Positions 23,986 to 36,100 of a stretch of DNA of 64,000 bases are shown one piece after another. The stretch is from the NCBI GenBank assembly GCA_012934845.2, contig WNNJ02002383.1, positions 124,001-188,000 of the forward strand. Direction: 5' to 3'. The notes beneath the pieces are model-generated. The model saw only the letters and a program-made list of their open reading frames with translations. It did no database searches and had not been told where the DNA came from. The position numbers and the translations under genes are program-made. The stretch comes from Pomphorhynchus laevis. Lineage: Eukaryota > Acanthocephala > Palaeacanthocephala > Echinorhynchida > Pomphorhynchidae. The stretch's first letter is position 1. Every line of letters begins with the position of its first letter.

Positions 23986-24047
23986 TATGTATACTAGATC
24001 TCAAATGTATATATATTAGATCTCAAACTTTTTATTTTTCTCAAACT

Positions 24048-24058
24048 TTGTTATTAAA
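24048..24058. repeat. LINE-A target site duplication (right)
   Basis: Second copy of the 11-bp TTGTTATTAAA at the 5' end of LINE-A. PLE-2 coding sequence resumes directly after it. Confidence 0.8.
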
Positions 24059-24180
24059 TTCAAATATATTCCCTGATAAAATTAATTCTAGTGCGAACTT
24101 TACCAATCTACATGTCAACGTTGGGTAAACTGCTGCAATCATAGTTTGATATATGTAATCCACCGCTGTGTCATAGGGAA
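24059..24180 (-). mobile_element. PLE-2 reverse transcriptase, N-terminal side of the LINE-A insertion
   Basis: Minus-strand reading gives LILSGNIFEFNNK up to the duplication, the stretch that in PLE reverse transcriptases precedes the GVxMGxP motif. A matching stretch lies at 63765-63870. Beyond about 24180 the sequence passes into AT-rich repeat. Confidence 0.6.
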
Positions 24181-24285
24181 TTGAAGTATATAATACTATA
24201 ATATTATTATAGTGCATATTCGATATTCATATTAAATAATATATCATCCTTACGTAATTCCTTTTTATGCTTCCGTATATTATCA

Positions 24286-24515
24286 AATTAGCTAACTGAG
24301 TCTACGTATTTAATATAATTATAAAATAAAGAAAACATAACAATGCTAAATCAAAATTTAATAATTAAATAATAAAATAAATAATTGTTTTAAGATTTTT
24401 ATAATTTAAATCAAGTTAAAATAAAAAATGGAATTTAAAATAAACATCATTTTTATGAATTGACTAATAAATAACAGACGTAGTATCAGAATAAGAATTT
24501 TAAGAAATTTTAATA
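24286..24515 (+). repeat. AT-rich dispersed repeat (AT1), partial copy
   Basis: Begins AGCTAACTGAGTCTACGTAT and runs through AT-rich sequence to GAATTGACTAATAAATAACA and a TATCAGAATAAG end. Other copies lie at 39722-40380, 49466-50700, 56075-56240, 59505-59692, 61892-61950 and 63870-64000, with a scrap at 33093-33130. It has no coding potential. Its class is unknown. Confidence 0.65.
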
Positions 24516-24636
24516 ATAAGAAATTTTACAATTATAAATACATAGTTACGGATATAGTTTTTCATCGTACTAATTAATAGCTTTAACAATTGTGAATTAT
24601 TAGAGCTAGATCAAAGAAAAGATGACTTTTTTGATA

Positions 24637-24664
24637 TTTCGCTAACTTCTGTTATCATCTTCAG
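24637..24664 (-). ncRNA. Hammerhead-like PLE 3'-end motif
   Basis: Minus strand: CTGAAGA, one T, a stem GATAAC/GTTAGC with an AGA loop (one mismatch), then GAAA. Flanking sequence resembles that of the 12.8-kb motif, so both come from one repeat family. It is followed by AT-rich palindromes to about 24720. Confidence 0.5.
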
Positions 24665-24929
24665 AAAATTACAATTGTAATTTTACAATCTTGTAATTAC
24701 AAGATTGTAATTTTCTGATAATAAACAATAAACAAAGAAGTAATAAACAATAATACACAATAAACGGAAATCAACAAGAAAAGAACAATCGTCCCAACGT
24801 ACTTACGTTACAACAGCAATCACCCAAGTTCGACGAAAATCAATGGAATCCGGAATGCAGCCAATCGAATAATCAAACCATGTAACAGACACCATACACA
24901 AGTGAAACACCTATTTCAATTCGGTAACA

Positions 24930-26290
24930 TAAATAAATAATAAATAAGGATTTTCTTAAACAAAACTTATAACCGATAAAAAACGTGTTAAAACAGAAAC
25001 ATGCAGGAGAAGGCAAAAAGAAAAATCAATTCGTTCAACATTCCAATTTTCTTCACTTGGGTTTTCCCATTCAATGACAGATGCTGAGCCAGTTTCAGGG
25101 CCCACCTAGCTCTCTTCAGAATACGTTTGAGTCTATCCAGGTCAGCTTTCGCTGACCAGTTCACCGTAATAGTGAACCCCAGGTATTTTACTATAATTGG
25201 GGAGGTAGGGAGTGGTTGATTAGTAAATATGGAAGATAGAGTTGAGATGGCTGGAATCTTCAATTTTTTCTTGGTTGCAGAGGCGTCATGAAAAACGATT
25301 ACCTGCGATTTAGTAGAGTTCAAAATAAGATTGGATATGGGTAGCTGATCTTTTAATATTAAAAAGCAACGGCTGATGTCAGCGTATACGACAAGATATT
25401 GATCATAATTTAATTTTTTAAATTTTTGTGGAGTACAATGGATGCAGTAAGAAACAAGATTGGAGAAAGTGAGGAGCCTTGAGTCACAACGTAGGATCTA
25501 AAGGACCTGAGAGAAAAGATAAGTCACACCAGCAGGTAACCCAAAGAACCTGAGAGAATAGATAACAAAAGGTATGGAAATGCGGTCAAATGCAGCAGAA
25601 AAGTCAAAGAAAAACAACCACAGTGAGTTGATGACTATTCTCCCGACAAAACTGATACACTTCACCTATTCCTGAATGAACCGATCGATCTTTTACGTAC
25701 CCATGGAAACCTGTTGGGATTAAATATAGTCTACTTAGATGGTCGCGGATTCTACGCGCAAGCGCTTATTAGTGAATGGATATGAAGGAGTTTTGAATCG
25801 AAATGGGCCGCAGATCTTTAGGACATATAATCGATTTGTTTTTTGGTAAAAACAACCGACAGCTGATATTTATGCCGGCAATGTCAGAAGGGAGGCTAAT
25901 AGCATTGTGATGACGACCTTCTATTTCTGACTGTATGTCAAAAGCAGACAGACACGAGTTAAGAGTCGCGCGAGTGATTTAGAGTGCCCGGGAGTGGCCC
26001 CTAGGAGTTAAGGATATCTGTAACAGATAGATCCCTGTTCCTGAAGTCACACCAAGGCGGAATTGGTTGGGGTGTTTGAGTGACTCCATAATTATGTTGG
26101 GATAGTGACTCCTCCAAAACTTTATCAATGCTAATCTACCAATCCGACCTAACGCTCTATCCTCCCAGCAGCAGACAAACTTCTTGCATATCTTCTAAAA
26201 GGAAGACTGAAAAGGTTTAAGCTGAGCAAGGCTCGTCCTATTCTTGCTCAGCTGGAATCTATATCTAGATCTCTAGTATTCATATATAGT
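24930..26290 (-). mobile_element. LINE-C copy 3, broken fragment
   Basis: C-terminal and reverse transcriptase parts of the LINE-C protein (for example FTITVNWSAKADLDRLKRIL near 25150 and the palm region near 25560-25640). The best copy is at 36.7-39.6 kb. This copy lacks the last 80 or so codons of the protein and the endonuclease and has many stops. Its 3' end has a TTAT-like simple repeat tail near 24930. Confidence 0.75.
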
Positions 26291-26506
26291 TCCGTACGGG
26301 AAGTATTTTATTCATTTAAACAGAAAATATCAGTTATAATTAATAAATTTAATTGATAATAAAATAATCATAAGTTGTTAATTAGGTTAATATATTTACG
26401 ACGTAAATTAAAAATAGTTTTAATTGATATTAATTTAATGCTCATATCAAGATATATACTTTCTTTATCATTAATATTGGTTTTATTAAGAATGAGGCTA
26501 CCTGAA

Positions 26507-27060
26507 TTAATTTGTTCGCTTATTGATAAAAATTGCTAGAATTAAATATATATCATTTATATTGGTTTTGTTAAGAATAAGGCTTTCTGGATAAATGTGC
26601 TCACTAATTGAATAAAAATTATTAGAATTAAATACCCATATATCATCAATGTATCGAAAAATATATTTCATATATTTATATTGTTTAGATTTAGTTTTTA
26701 CACAGTTATGAACAAATTCATATTCTATAAAGCTTAAAAACAAGTCAGCTATAATTGGGCTACTATTACCACCCATTGGAACACCTTTTACTTGTCTAAA
26801 TATAGATGTCCCTACTTTTAAATAATTTTGATTTATCAAAATATTTAAGGATTCTATTAATTCAATTTTATCCATATATTTATATTTATTTGATGGTTTA
26901 ATTTTTGTTAGATAGGCGTTATAATTATTATAACATATATATGTATATCTTTTTCCGAATATAAGATTAATTAATTTTATTAACGCTTCTTTAATATCTA
27001 CTAAATCTAGATTTGTATAAAGCGTACTTTAATCGTATGTATTAATATTTTAAAAATTTA
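26507..27060 (-). mobile_element. PLE-1 copy b, reverse transcriptase fragment
   Basis: Reverse transcriptase palm of the AT-rich PLE-1 family: SIFRQVKGVPMGGNSSPIIA, ADLFLSFIEYEF, then YIFRYIDDIWVF with the catalytic IDD. Sequence beyond about 26880 continues the same protein with stops. The matching GIY-YIG piece lies in opposite orientation at 27.7 kb, so this is not one intact element. Confidence 0.8.
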
Positions 27061-27700
27061 TTCCTTTTGTCTGTTCTAAAAATTCTTTTGTAGAATTTAT
27101 TTCGATAAACTTAATTTTTTTGTTTTTTTTTTATTTTTAAAGTTTTTTTTTTCAATTAGTAAATTATTAATAATTATTTATTATGTAATTAATAATTTAG
27201 TAATCATTTAATTTAGTAATTAATAAACTAAAAAATTATTTGCTCTTTTGTTTTCTTTTGATGTCACAATCTTAATTATTTCCAAATGTTGATAAAAGTT
27301 TCTTTAATTTAGAAATTAAAACAAAATTATCATCATTAAACATTTAATATTTTAATAAGTTTAAAATTTATGTAATTGTGAGACTTGAAATATTTTAAAT
27401 TTTATTTAAAATTCATAACAAATTCTGTTTTGCCATTTCAACAATTTCTTTACTTTTGGAAATCTACTTGTAACTTTAAGTATTGTGAAGGTGGTAGATT
27501 AAAGTTGGTGGATCTTTCTAGTTAAAGCCTACGAGCGCCGTAAGCAAGGCAGCTCACTGTCAGCTGCCGCTGAATGGCCCGTTGTAAGTTTAGTCTGAGT
27601 CAGCTAAACTAGGTGGAGACACTGAAAAAGCAACGTTAAAAATTATGACTTAAAAGTTACATTACTCAATAACATTGGAAAAATAGGTAGGTACTAATGA
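27061..27700. other. AT-rich spacer with a compact GC-richer hairpin cluster
   Basis: AT-rich except for 27520-27625, which holds two clean stem-loops: a 7-bp stem GGCAGCT/AGCTGCC (27548-27568) and a 7-bp stem AGTTTAG/CTAAACT (27587-27610). I see no protein-coding potential. It could be a structured RNA or part of an unknown repeat. Confidence 0.45.
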
Positions 27701-27734
27701 TTTTAATTTTAGATCTTTTAAATGTAACAGAAAA

Positions 27735-28448
27735 AATTGTATAGTTTGTGATGTTATAAATAATAATAATTGTATTGTAAGTAATACGACAAACGAATGT
27801 TTTTCATTAAATATTAATTATAATTGTAACTGCAATACCGCAGGTGTAGTGTATCTTCTACAATGTACATGTGGATTGCAATATATAGGAAAAACATATC
27901 AAATGTTAAAAACTAGGTTTAGGTTACACATATATAATATACAGCATAATAGTCAAACTATATTTCATAAACATATGAGATTAATAGGACATGATATTAA
28001 AAACTGTAAATTATTTATTTTAGAACATATTATCGAAGAAAACATTTCAATATTAAATCAAAAACTATTAGAAAAAGAAGATTTTTGGATTAAAACGCTT
28101 AATTCCATGTACCCATTAGGATTGAATGACGTGGTACAAGGAATTGACAGAAGTAGTATAATACATAATAAACAACTATATTATAATAATCCGGTTAAAC
28201 GCAAACGAAGAAGTCATGGCGATAAAAGGAATAAGAAAAGTAAACTTAAAAATATTAAAAAGCATAAGTATATAAATGAACAATTAGAAATATTAAAACA
28301 ACTTTTAAGAGATAATAAGCTTAAAGATCTTTATGTAAATATAAGAAGTATTTCTAAAGATAACATATGTTCAATAACTCAAAAATTAATTAACGACTAT
28401 GATAGGCTAAGTTGTATAATAGACAGTTATTGTAATACAAAATACTAA
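27735..28448 (+). mobile_element. PLE-1 copy c, GIY-YIG endonuclease with zinc linker and basic tail
   Basis: An open frame of at least 200 residues (ATG at 27849, but the homologous frame is open from about 27730). It begins with a FKCNRKNCIVCDV cysteine linker typical of PLEs, then VVYLLQCTCGLQYIGKTYQM (the GIY-YIG core), RFRLHIYNIQH, KEDFWIKTLNSMYPLG, and a lysine-rich C-terminal tail ending CNTKY at 28448. This is the most complete PLE-1 nuclease in the window and defines the empty target site for gypsy-2. The reverse transcriptase half is missing upstream, so the element is 5'-truncated. Confidence 0.85.
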
Positions 28449-28614
28449 ATCATACAATAATTTTTTTTTAGTTTGTGATTTTTTTAAATAAATAAATTGG
28501 AGACGAACACAAAATTGGTTACGAATAAATAAATTGGTTACGATCATGTAATAAATGTTAATAATAACAATAGAAAATATAGTTTGTTGGAATATATAGG
28601 ATAACATTAAATGT

Positions 28615-28950
28615 TAAAAACTAGGGTGTTATAAATAATAATTGTATTGTAAGTAATACGACAAACAAATGTTTTTCATTAAATATTAATAATAATTGTA
28701 ACTGCAATACCGCAGGTGTAGTGTATCTATTACAATGTACATGTAGATTTCAATATATAGAAAAAACATCAAATGTTAAAAACTAGGTTTAGGCAACACA
28801 TATATAATATACAGCATAATAACGTATAACGTATCTAATGTTAAAAAACTAAATTATTTATTTTAGAAAATAAGTCACTATTTTAAACCAAAAACCATTG
28901 GAAAGAGAAGCTCTTTGGATTGAAACTCGTGATATTAATAAAGATTTAAA
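28615..28950 (+). mobile_element. PLE-1 copy d, decayed GIY-YIG fragment
   Basis: Repeats the linker and GIY-YIG region of copy c (same GCAATACCGCAGGTGTAGTG stretch at about 28702), with internal deletions and stops. Lying directly after copy c, it looks like a tandem partial duplicate. Confidence 0.75.
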
Positions 28951-29239
28951 TTTAAGCTTTATAGATAAATTATATAAAATTGTATTATCAATTGTATATA
29001 TATTATATATATTATATAATATATATTGTAATTTAAAGAGTTAAAATTCATTTTGTTGATTTATATAATTAATTTATACAATTATCATAAATATAATTGT
29101 ATAAAATTTTAATAAGGCTTTCTTCAAAATCATTTAAATTTTATAAAACCAATATTAATAAAACCAATATTGATGATAAAGAAGGTGTAAATAGTAAGGC
29201 TATTTAGTATGAATTCTACAAAAAATAGAACTCACAAAA

Positions 29240-29900
29240 GGAATAATTATTTAAAATAATTAATATAACGCTTTATACAAATTTAGATTTATCAGATAGA
29301 GTGTAAAGAAGCGTTAGAAAAATTAATAAATCTTATATTCGGAAAAAGATATACATATATATGTTATAATAACTACAACGCCTATCTAACAAAAATTAAA
29401 CCATCAAGTAAATATAAATATATGGATAAAATTGAATTAATAGAATCCTTAAATATTTTGATAAATCAAAATTATTTAAAGGTAGGGACATCTATATTTA
29501 GACAAGTAAAAGGTGTTCCAATGGGTGGTAATAGTAGCCCAATTATAGCTGACTTGTTTTTAAGCTTTATAGAATATGAATTTGTTCATAACTGTGTAAA
29601 AACTAAATCTAAAGAATATAAATATATGAAATATATGTTTCGATACATTGATGCTATATGTGTATTTAATTCTAATAATTTTTATTCAATTAGTGAGCAC
29701 ATTTATCCAGGAAAGCCTTATTCTTAACAAAACCAATATTAATGATAAAGAAGGTGTATATCTAGATATGAACATTAAATTAACATTAACTAAAACTACT
29801 ATTAATTTATATCGTAAAGATGACATATTTAAATTTACAAGAAACATATTTTTGCATGAGCATTCATGCATACCATATAATATAAAATATAATACATAAA
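29240..29900 (+). mobile_element. PLE-1 copy e, reverse transcriptase fragment
   Basis: Nearly identical in protein to copy b (SIFRQVKGVPMGGNSSPIIA, YMFRYIDAICVF with the second catalytic Asp replaced by Ala). It continues through LYRKDDIFKFTRN to about 29900. A frameshift occurs near 29700-29730. No nuclease follows. Confidence 0.78.
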
Positions 29901-30079
29901 ATAATGAAATTTTAAGAATTTCAACAATTTGTGACGATATTGACTTTCTAAGTTTCCTCGTACTGATGACATCTCGCTTCAAAATATCGTCATTGTAAAA
30001 TGTAAAATTACGCAATCATTCTTCCCAGCGTTATTTTGTTACCCATAACAAAGCAAATCGCGTCGCCGATTCGGTATTT

Positions 30080-30360
30080 AAAAAAAATCAATTTTTTAGA
30101 TTTTTTTAAAACACGGACACATCTCGTACTTAATTCGTCCAAAGATGTCACAGTTACACGGAGGTAGTGCTGAACTTTGTACTCATTAAGTACCTCCCAC
30201 AGACTATCTCTTGGTACTCAGTCGAACGCCTTCTCCAAATTCACAGACACATGTGGACTGGTTTAGCGTATTCTTAGGTGCGTTCGAGAATGTTCAAAGA
30301 GTAAAGGGCTGATCCGTAGTTCCTCGACCAGAACGAGGAACCCCGAATCACTCTTCACTT
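30080..30360 (-). mobile_element. RTE-like LINE reverse transcriptase scrap
   Basis: Minus strand reads VNLEKAFD, a stop, then VPRDSLWEVLNEYKV (about 30250-30190), the motif A region of RTE-type reverse transcriptases (compare FVDLEKAFDRVPR). It has stops and no other domain. Confidence 0.5.
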
Positions 30361-30414
30361 TTTCATATTCAATCTGTGTATCAATGTACAATATGTGTAT
30401 CAATCCAGATAAAA

Positions 30415-30930
30415 GTAGTTAATATCGATTAGTTTATTGGGATATTCAATAGATGCAAAAGTTAATCAGATCAAAGGCTGAGCTATTTGTTACATATCGC
30501 CAAAGCTTTCGCTGCTTTACGGCTTCGTCAGTGGCTCATATGAAACATGGAACACATATAAACATCATCACAAATACATTAACAATTAATAACATAATTA
30601 ATATTTATCATTGCATCGAATTAAGCCAGCCCACTGCCTCGTCTTTACTGTTGAGACACTTGTCGCTATCTACACCCGATATTAAGATTGCCTCAATTAG
30701 TTTTCGCGACACTACGTTATCTGCTCGGTAGGGTACCCTTGCCCTGCACTTTGGTTGCTCATTTGGATGTTGTTGTGAATAATGCGCGGCCCATGTATTG
30801 TTGGTGTAAGAAGGCGCTGGAGGGTTTCGTGCTGCTTTTAAATGTTTCTCGAACCGTTCAGAAACCGGACGTTGTCTTCCCCTATGTAGCTAACCTTCTT
30901 ACCTTCAGCAGCGCACTCATCACAGAACAT
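30415..30930 (-). mobile_element. PLE-3 GIY-YIG end and 3' region, degenerate
   Basis: Minus-strand reading gives FCDECAAEGKKVSYIGE (about 30925-30875), a GIY-YIG nuclease start, and later VVSRKLIEAIL-like sequence. After about 30610 a non-coding 3' region contains the hammerhead-like motif at 30507-30531. A roughly 35-bp sequence at 30415-30450 recurs in the same orientation at 31001-31040, so the relic is flanked by direct repeats, as expected of PLE pseudo-LTRs. Confidence 0.5.
30507..30531 (-). ncRNA. Hammerhead-like motif in PLE-3 3' region
   Basis: Minus strand: CTGACGA, one A, GCC...AGC stem (partly paired), GAAA. The copy at 49638-49662 has the same core with a fully paired GCC/GGC stem. 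Confidence 0.5.
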
Positions 30931-30945
30931 TTTATATATATTTAA

Positions 30946-31530
30946 ATAGGATATTTAATAGGAAGGGATCAAATAAATCCGGATATTTACTATGTTAAAG
31001 TATTTAATATCAATTAGTTTATCGGGATATTTAATAGGATAGGGTCAAATCAATCCGGATCCAGAACGAATTTGACCGCTGCTCAATATTCATGTGCCCA
31101 CAAATAAAAAGGAGCTCAATCGCCTTAATGGAATGTTCACATAATGTTCCCAATGCATTCATAAATTTTCTTATCATATTCGTTCAGTGATCAACTATAA
31201 TATTTTTTCGTTAACATCTTTTGTTGTCATAGCTTTTAATAATTTAAAGACATCATTGCATCGTACTAAAGATGCAATCTCCTCGATACACCCTTTGTCG
31301 TTGAAAGTGATTTTTCACAATTTGTGTATCTGCTGTTTTAACCTAACTTAAAGTCATATTGCTTTCTTGTCGCGTGTTCTACTTAAAAGTGAGAAATACC
31401 AGTTATTAGTTGACTTAGAAGCACTCACCTCGTGGAATCCTTGGGATACTGGAGGTATTATTTGATTAGTAGGCGTATTTCAGTGTAGAATGAACGAAAG
31501 TTGGTCGCTTATCTATTTTAATTGAATCCA
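30946..31530. other. AT-rich spacer
   Basis: Apart from the second member of the PLE-3 flanking repeat at 31001-31040, I see no gene or repeat that I can place here. Confidence 0.4.
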
Positions 31531-31539
31531 AAAATGCCA

Positions 31540-32030
31540 TAAAGGATAATAAGTTGTGTAGATTCAAATTGGAAAATTCGAATTCGATCACGACATCATA
31601 TACATGCCTGAAAGCGAAAATCAAATTGCGAATATACCTAAATGCGAAAATATCGTTCCGAGATCAAATGAGAACTTACCGTAATTTAGAAGAAACTCGA
31701 ATGTGTCATTAGGTCACATAGCCTTCTTTACACTCTTTAGGAAGTTCGTGATATTATAAAAAATTGTAATGTTTGCGCTCGACTCAAGCAAAAGTTTCAT
31801 CATACACCCAAGTCAACCTTGATCAAATTAACACAACCATTAGAACGTATCTCTTTAGATTTCAAATGTCCATTCCATGTCTGAACTTCCAACCGCTGCA
31901 TGCTTATATCGACAAATATCGCCGATTTCCACGGGCATGGCCTTGTGCGAACAAGACTGCTAAAACTGTGACCACTTTTCAAGTCAATTGTTCCATTTGT
32001 TCGGTGATCCAGGCAGTATAAAAGTGTAAT
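31540..32030 (+). mobile_element. Ty3/gypsy relic (gypsy-4), integrase region
   Basis: Decayed piece of a gypsy polyprotein: RNase H end to integrase core, with readable IDKYRRFPRAWPCANKTAKT (about 31905-31965). It is short and heavily broken, with no LTR seen. It is the oldest-looking of the gypsy pieces in the window. Confidence 0.55.
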
Positions 32031-32039
32031 GTTTCTTAG

Positions 32040-33090
32040 GTAAGAAATGTTTCTTAGATTAGGTTAGGGTCCACTTCATTTGGCTAGTTGTCACGATAAT
32101 CTAAATTAAATTCAAGGCTAACGTAAATATTAAGGAAAAGCTAATTTATCGGATATCTTTTTGTATAAGGAGAACAGTTTGAGACATTTTCATTTTATAA
32201 CAAGACTAAGAAAACACCTTTCTATTTTCAAAATAGAAAATTCTCCACAAATAAGTATTTTAGAGATATGTAATTAGAAAAGTATTAGAAATTAGTAAAA
32301 TTAATGTTTACGAGCACATTTGAGATCACCAACTGCATTTTATGTATTAATATTAAATTAAATTCTTATTATTAATTCGTATTATTAAATTATATTAAAT
32401 TAATATTTGCTATTTTTATTTAAGAAAATATTTATTTTCACAATTTCAATAGCAATTAAATTAATGAAATTTAAAATTTACTTAAAATTGCTGAAAATTG
32501 TAAAATGTATAAACTTGGGAAATTTTATTAAAATTGCACGTCTCCCGAGTAGCCGAATTTTCACACAAAATGAAACTTCTCAAATTATTAGAACGATTAT
32601 TTAACTTTGAAATAAAGAATTTAATAATTTTAAATATAAACGATTAAATTTTTAGATTTATTAAATTTCAAAAACTATTTTACAATTCTACCAAATATAA
32701 AATCTATTGAATACAAAAACAATTTAAAATCTTATCTTTATATTGAATATAAAATACATAGAGTCAGTTATATTTGTTCTACTTACAATTGATCTGTGGG
32801 CTTTGTTTTCTCTGTCAGAAATACTACATTCCTAAACTCTTAAGGCAATGTGCAATTCGTATTTAAATGTATTATACATTGGGCATACATTTGTGTATTT
32901 TTACACTAAATGTGGAATAATTTACTTCGTTAAATAAACTGCGACCTTTTTTATAGTAGACGTTTATTTAGTCACGTGAATAGCAATAATTACTGATTGA
33001 AACAGCTTGATTGATATGCTGCAGTAAACTGGTTTATTGAAGCATATACAAGTTCAAATGAACAACATTCACCAGGTACATTACAAATCA
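32040..33090. other. AT-rich spacer, nothing recognised
   Basis: Very AT-rich, with no coding potential and no clear repeat beyond low-complexity AT runs. Confidence 0.45.
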
Positions 33091-33149
33091 AATCGGTTAA
33101 CTAAGTCTACGTATTTAATATAATTATAAAAAATTATAACAAATTTTAG

Positions 33150-36100
33150 TACACAAAACGCAATAAAAACAAGGTGATTCAAAATAGTTTAGAGTAAAAA
33201 ATGAAAAATTCGAGTGCAACGACAGTGACGGAGGATCAAACATTTGCAATTTAAGCAGTTTTTCAAAACAGAATATGGGAGAATCTTCTGGAAAAGAACA
33301 GAAACGGGTATATTCTAACGCTAGAAATGACGATATAAAGGTTAGTAACGTTTGTTTTGATGCCGAAGATGGGGAATTACTTCCCCCTATTCCCAAACTA
33401 TCGAATTTGGGGGTAATTAAGTTAATAAAGCCCGTTGAGAGGCACATGAATAAAGATTTCATTTTCTTCACCGGATGTTCTGGAAAACTACGCAAAATTT
33501 TTTGGCACTACTCTTACAGAATTTGGCCAAACTTTTCGAACAAAAGCCAATCAAGGGGTCGGTGAAGATTTCTAATCTACCAGCCCACCTAGATGATGAT
33601 CTAGAGGCTCTAAAAAGGAAGTTCAAAACCCTCCTTTCGGCACAATCGGTTTCGGTACATTCGGTAGTTCCTGGGGGCTTCGGAAGTACCGAATGTACCG
33701 GGGGCGTCTGTACAAAAAGGGGGAACTACGAAAGGGGGCTTCGGTCAGCTCCATCCTCCCTTTAAAGATTGGAAAACTACTGAAGGATAAACAAAAGCGG
33801 AGAAATGAAGATGCTGCCCATGGGCAAGTATCTACTCTAAACGGAGCTTGTGGCAGAAAGGCAAGCCTTCCTGGACCTAGCTAATTCATCACACTAAATC
33901 AATCCAACTAATTCATCACAATACATAGTACTCGTGATCCTTTTTCACTGAATATCCTTCAGTAGAATTCTGGAGGTGCTTCTGCCCTTAGACTTTTATC
34001 AGGTAGAGATGCAGATGTTATAGTCCTTCACAAGACGCAGTCTATCCGTCTTCCTCAGGACATTACTCGATTTATACCAAAGCATATTTGTTCCTAATAT
34101 ACTCCGTACATAACCCCACCTCACTCCTCTTCATCTCAAGGACTCTTGACCTTAGTTAAGTGCTCCTTAAGGTCCTCCCTCCTACTAAATTACTCGTGTC
34201 CAGCACTGTCTTGATTGGTAGTTTCACTCAGTAAGAACGGTAAACGCCTCAGTCTAGCCAATGTCTACATCCGTCCAGGAGAGATTCATAAGAACCTTGA
34301 CCTCTTTGATAGTATTATTGACAGCGGCTATGACATAATACTTGGGGACTTCAACGACAGAACTGGGCGTTGGATCAACGCAGCATTTCGCAGAGCTAGG
34401 AACGGTTCTTATTCACAAACCACCCTCCCCACCGTTCACTGCACATCTACAAATTCAATCCTCGACATTTTACTGCTTCACTCGAGGTGGTTACTTAAAC
34501 CCCTCTGCACGGAGCAGTCACGTCAACAGTTGACCACCTCTCATGACCTCATTGGTTGGAGGATAGAGGAGGATACGTTGCTGAGAAGGAGGTTTCACTT
34601 TGATCCGATCAGAGTGGCCTTCTTTCAGGCGGCAATCCGACTCTTCCCCAGAATAGGACAGGAGAGTTTAACCGAATTCAATACCTACCTCTCTTCGCAA
34701 GCTACCGCGATTTTATCGACTACCTACAAAGGTCACATTTTCAATCCTACTCCGACAAAACTCAAGGTCTAGCTAAACTGCTGAACCTCTCTAATCTCTC
34801 TGCTTCCGCCAAACAGGGGTTCTCGAATGAATACTGGAGCTCTAGATATAGGTTTCAGCTGGGTAGGAATAGGGCGAGTATTGCTCGTCTTAACCTTTCT
34901 CAGTCTTCCTTTTGGACGATATTCAAGAAGGAGAAGTTTGTTAGTTGGATGGATAGGGCATTGGGTTGGATCGGTAGTATAGGCCTTGAAAAGTTTTAGA
35001 GGACTCAGTAGCCCTACACAACTATGGAGCCACGCAATTTCCTCAACCAATCCCGCCTTGGGGTAACTTCAGGAGTAGGGATATATCTGTTACAGATATT
35101 CTCAACTCTTGGGGTCTACTTCCGGGCACCTCCAAATCCGTTGCTCCACTTTCTTCTCGAGTATGTCAGCTTTTGACAGCCGATCAGAGAAGGGAGGTGG
35201 CTGTCACAATGCTTCTAGCCTCCCCATCCGATGTAGCAGGCATCAATATTAGTAAGCGTGTTTTTATTCCTAAGCTAAAATTTTGCTCATGCCTTAAAGA
35301 TCTGCGACCCATTTCGATTCAAAATTCCCTCGTATCGATTTACAAAAAAGCGCTTGCGCGTAAAATCCGCAACTATTTAATTAGGCGTAATTTGATCCCT
35401 CCAGGTTTTCATGGGTTCGTCAAAGGTCGCTCGGTCCATTCAGCAGTTGGTGAGTTTGATCAGTTTTGTCGGGATAATAGTCATCGTCTAGTTGTGGCTG
35501 TTTTCCTTGACTTTTCCGCTGCATTTGACCGCATCTCCATTCCTATTGTGATCTTTTCTCTCAGATCTCTCGGGTTGCCTGCGAGAATTGTGAACAGAGT
35601 GGAGATCTTGCTGTACACCAAGCGATTTTAATATGAAGATGATCCTGATGCGCGACAGTTCTATCCTATTACGGGTGTGGCTCAAGGTTTCCCACTTTCT
35701 CTAATCTTGTATCTTGCTGCTTCCATTAACCTATTCAAAATATTTAAACGCGAACAAGGTCTTGTGGTGTACACTGACGACACCACAGCCCTGTTCACTG
35801 GAGACAGGTGTAAATACGTAGTCTCTGACATCAGCCGTTTCTTTTTAAGATTAAAAGACCTGTTACCTAAATCCAATCTTGTTTTAAGTTCCGCCAAATC
35901 ACAGGTGATCGTCTTTCATGGCACCCCTGCAACAAAGCAAAAACTTAAGAGATTAGCACCCTCTGCGCTCTCGTCCATATTTGCCTCTAAACCACTTCCC
36001 ACCTTCACAAGTCGAGTAAAATACCTGGGGTTCACCGTTACGTTGAATATTTCGGTAAAAGCTGACCTGGATAGACTTAAACGTATTCTGAAGAAAGCTA

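Larger units (their letters stand above)
19711..24047 (-). mobile_element. LINE-A, full-length CR1/L2-like LINE with target site duplication
   Basis: A 4.3-kb element on the minus strand, inserted in the PLE-2 reverse transcriptase and flanked by the 11-bp duplication TTGTTATTAAA (19700-19710, 24048-24058). Order from the 5' end: 16-bp tandem array (23628-23985), an ORF1-like region (about 23420-22700, basic, Pro/Ser-rich), AP-endonuclease (about 22680-21900, LGDFNIPLD and GLSDHFLVTLDL), reverse transcriptase (about 21400-20400, LDLSSAFDIVDHSVLL) and a C-terminal domain ending near 19753. The 3' end carries a perfect hairpin (19737-19752) and no poly(A). Coding parts are split by several frameshifts. 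5'-truncated fragments of the family lie at 42.3 and 63.3 kb. Confidence 0.82.

Noticed and set aside
23534-24004. A 156-residue peptide-repeat protein gene
   Set aside because: The open frame is produced by the 16-bp minisatellite, which has no stop in any minus frame. There is no domain or independent support, so it is listed as a tandem repeat.
27587-27610. tRNA or spliced-leader RNA gene in the 27.5-27.6 kb hairpin island
   Set aside because: No cloverleaf, no A/B box pair, no convincing Sm site. Only two separate hairpins can be drawn.
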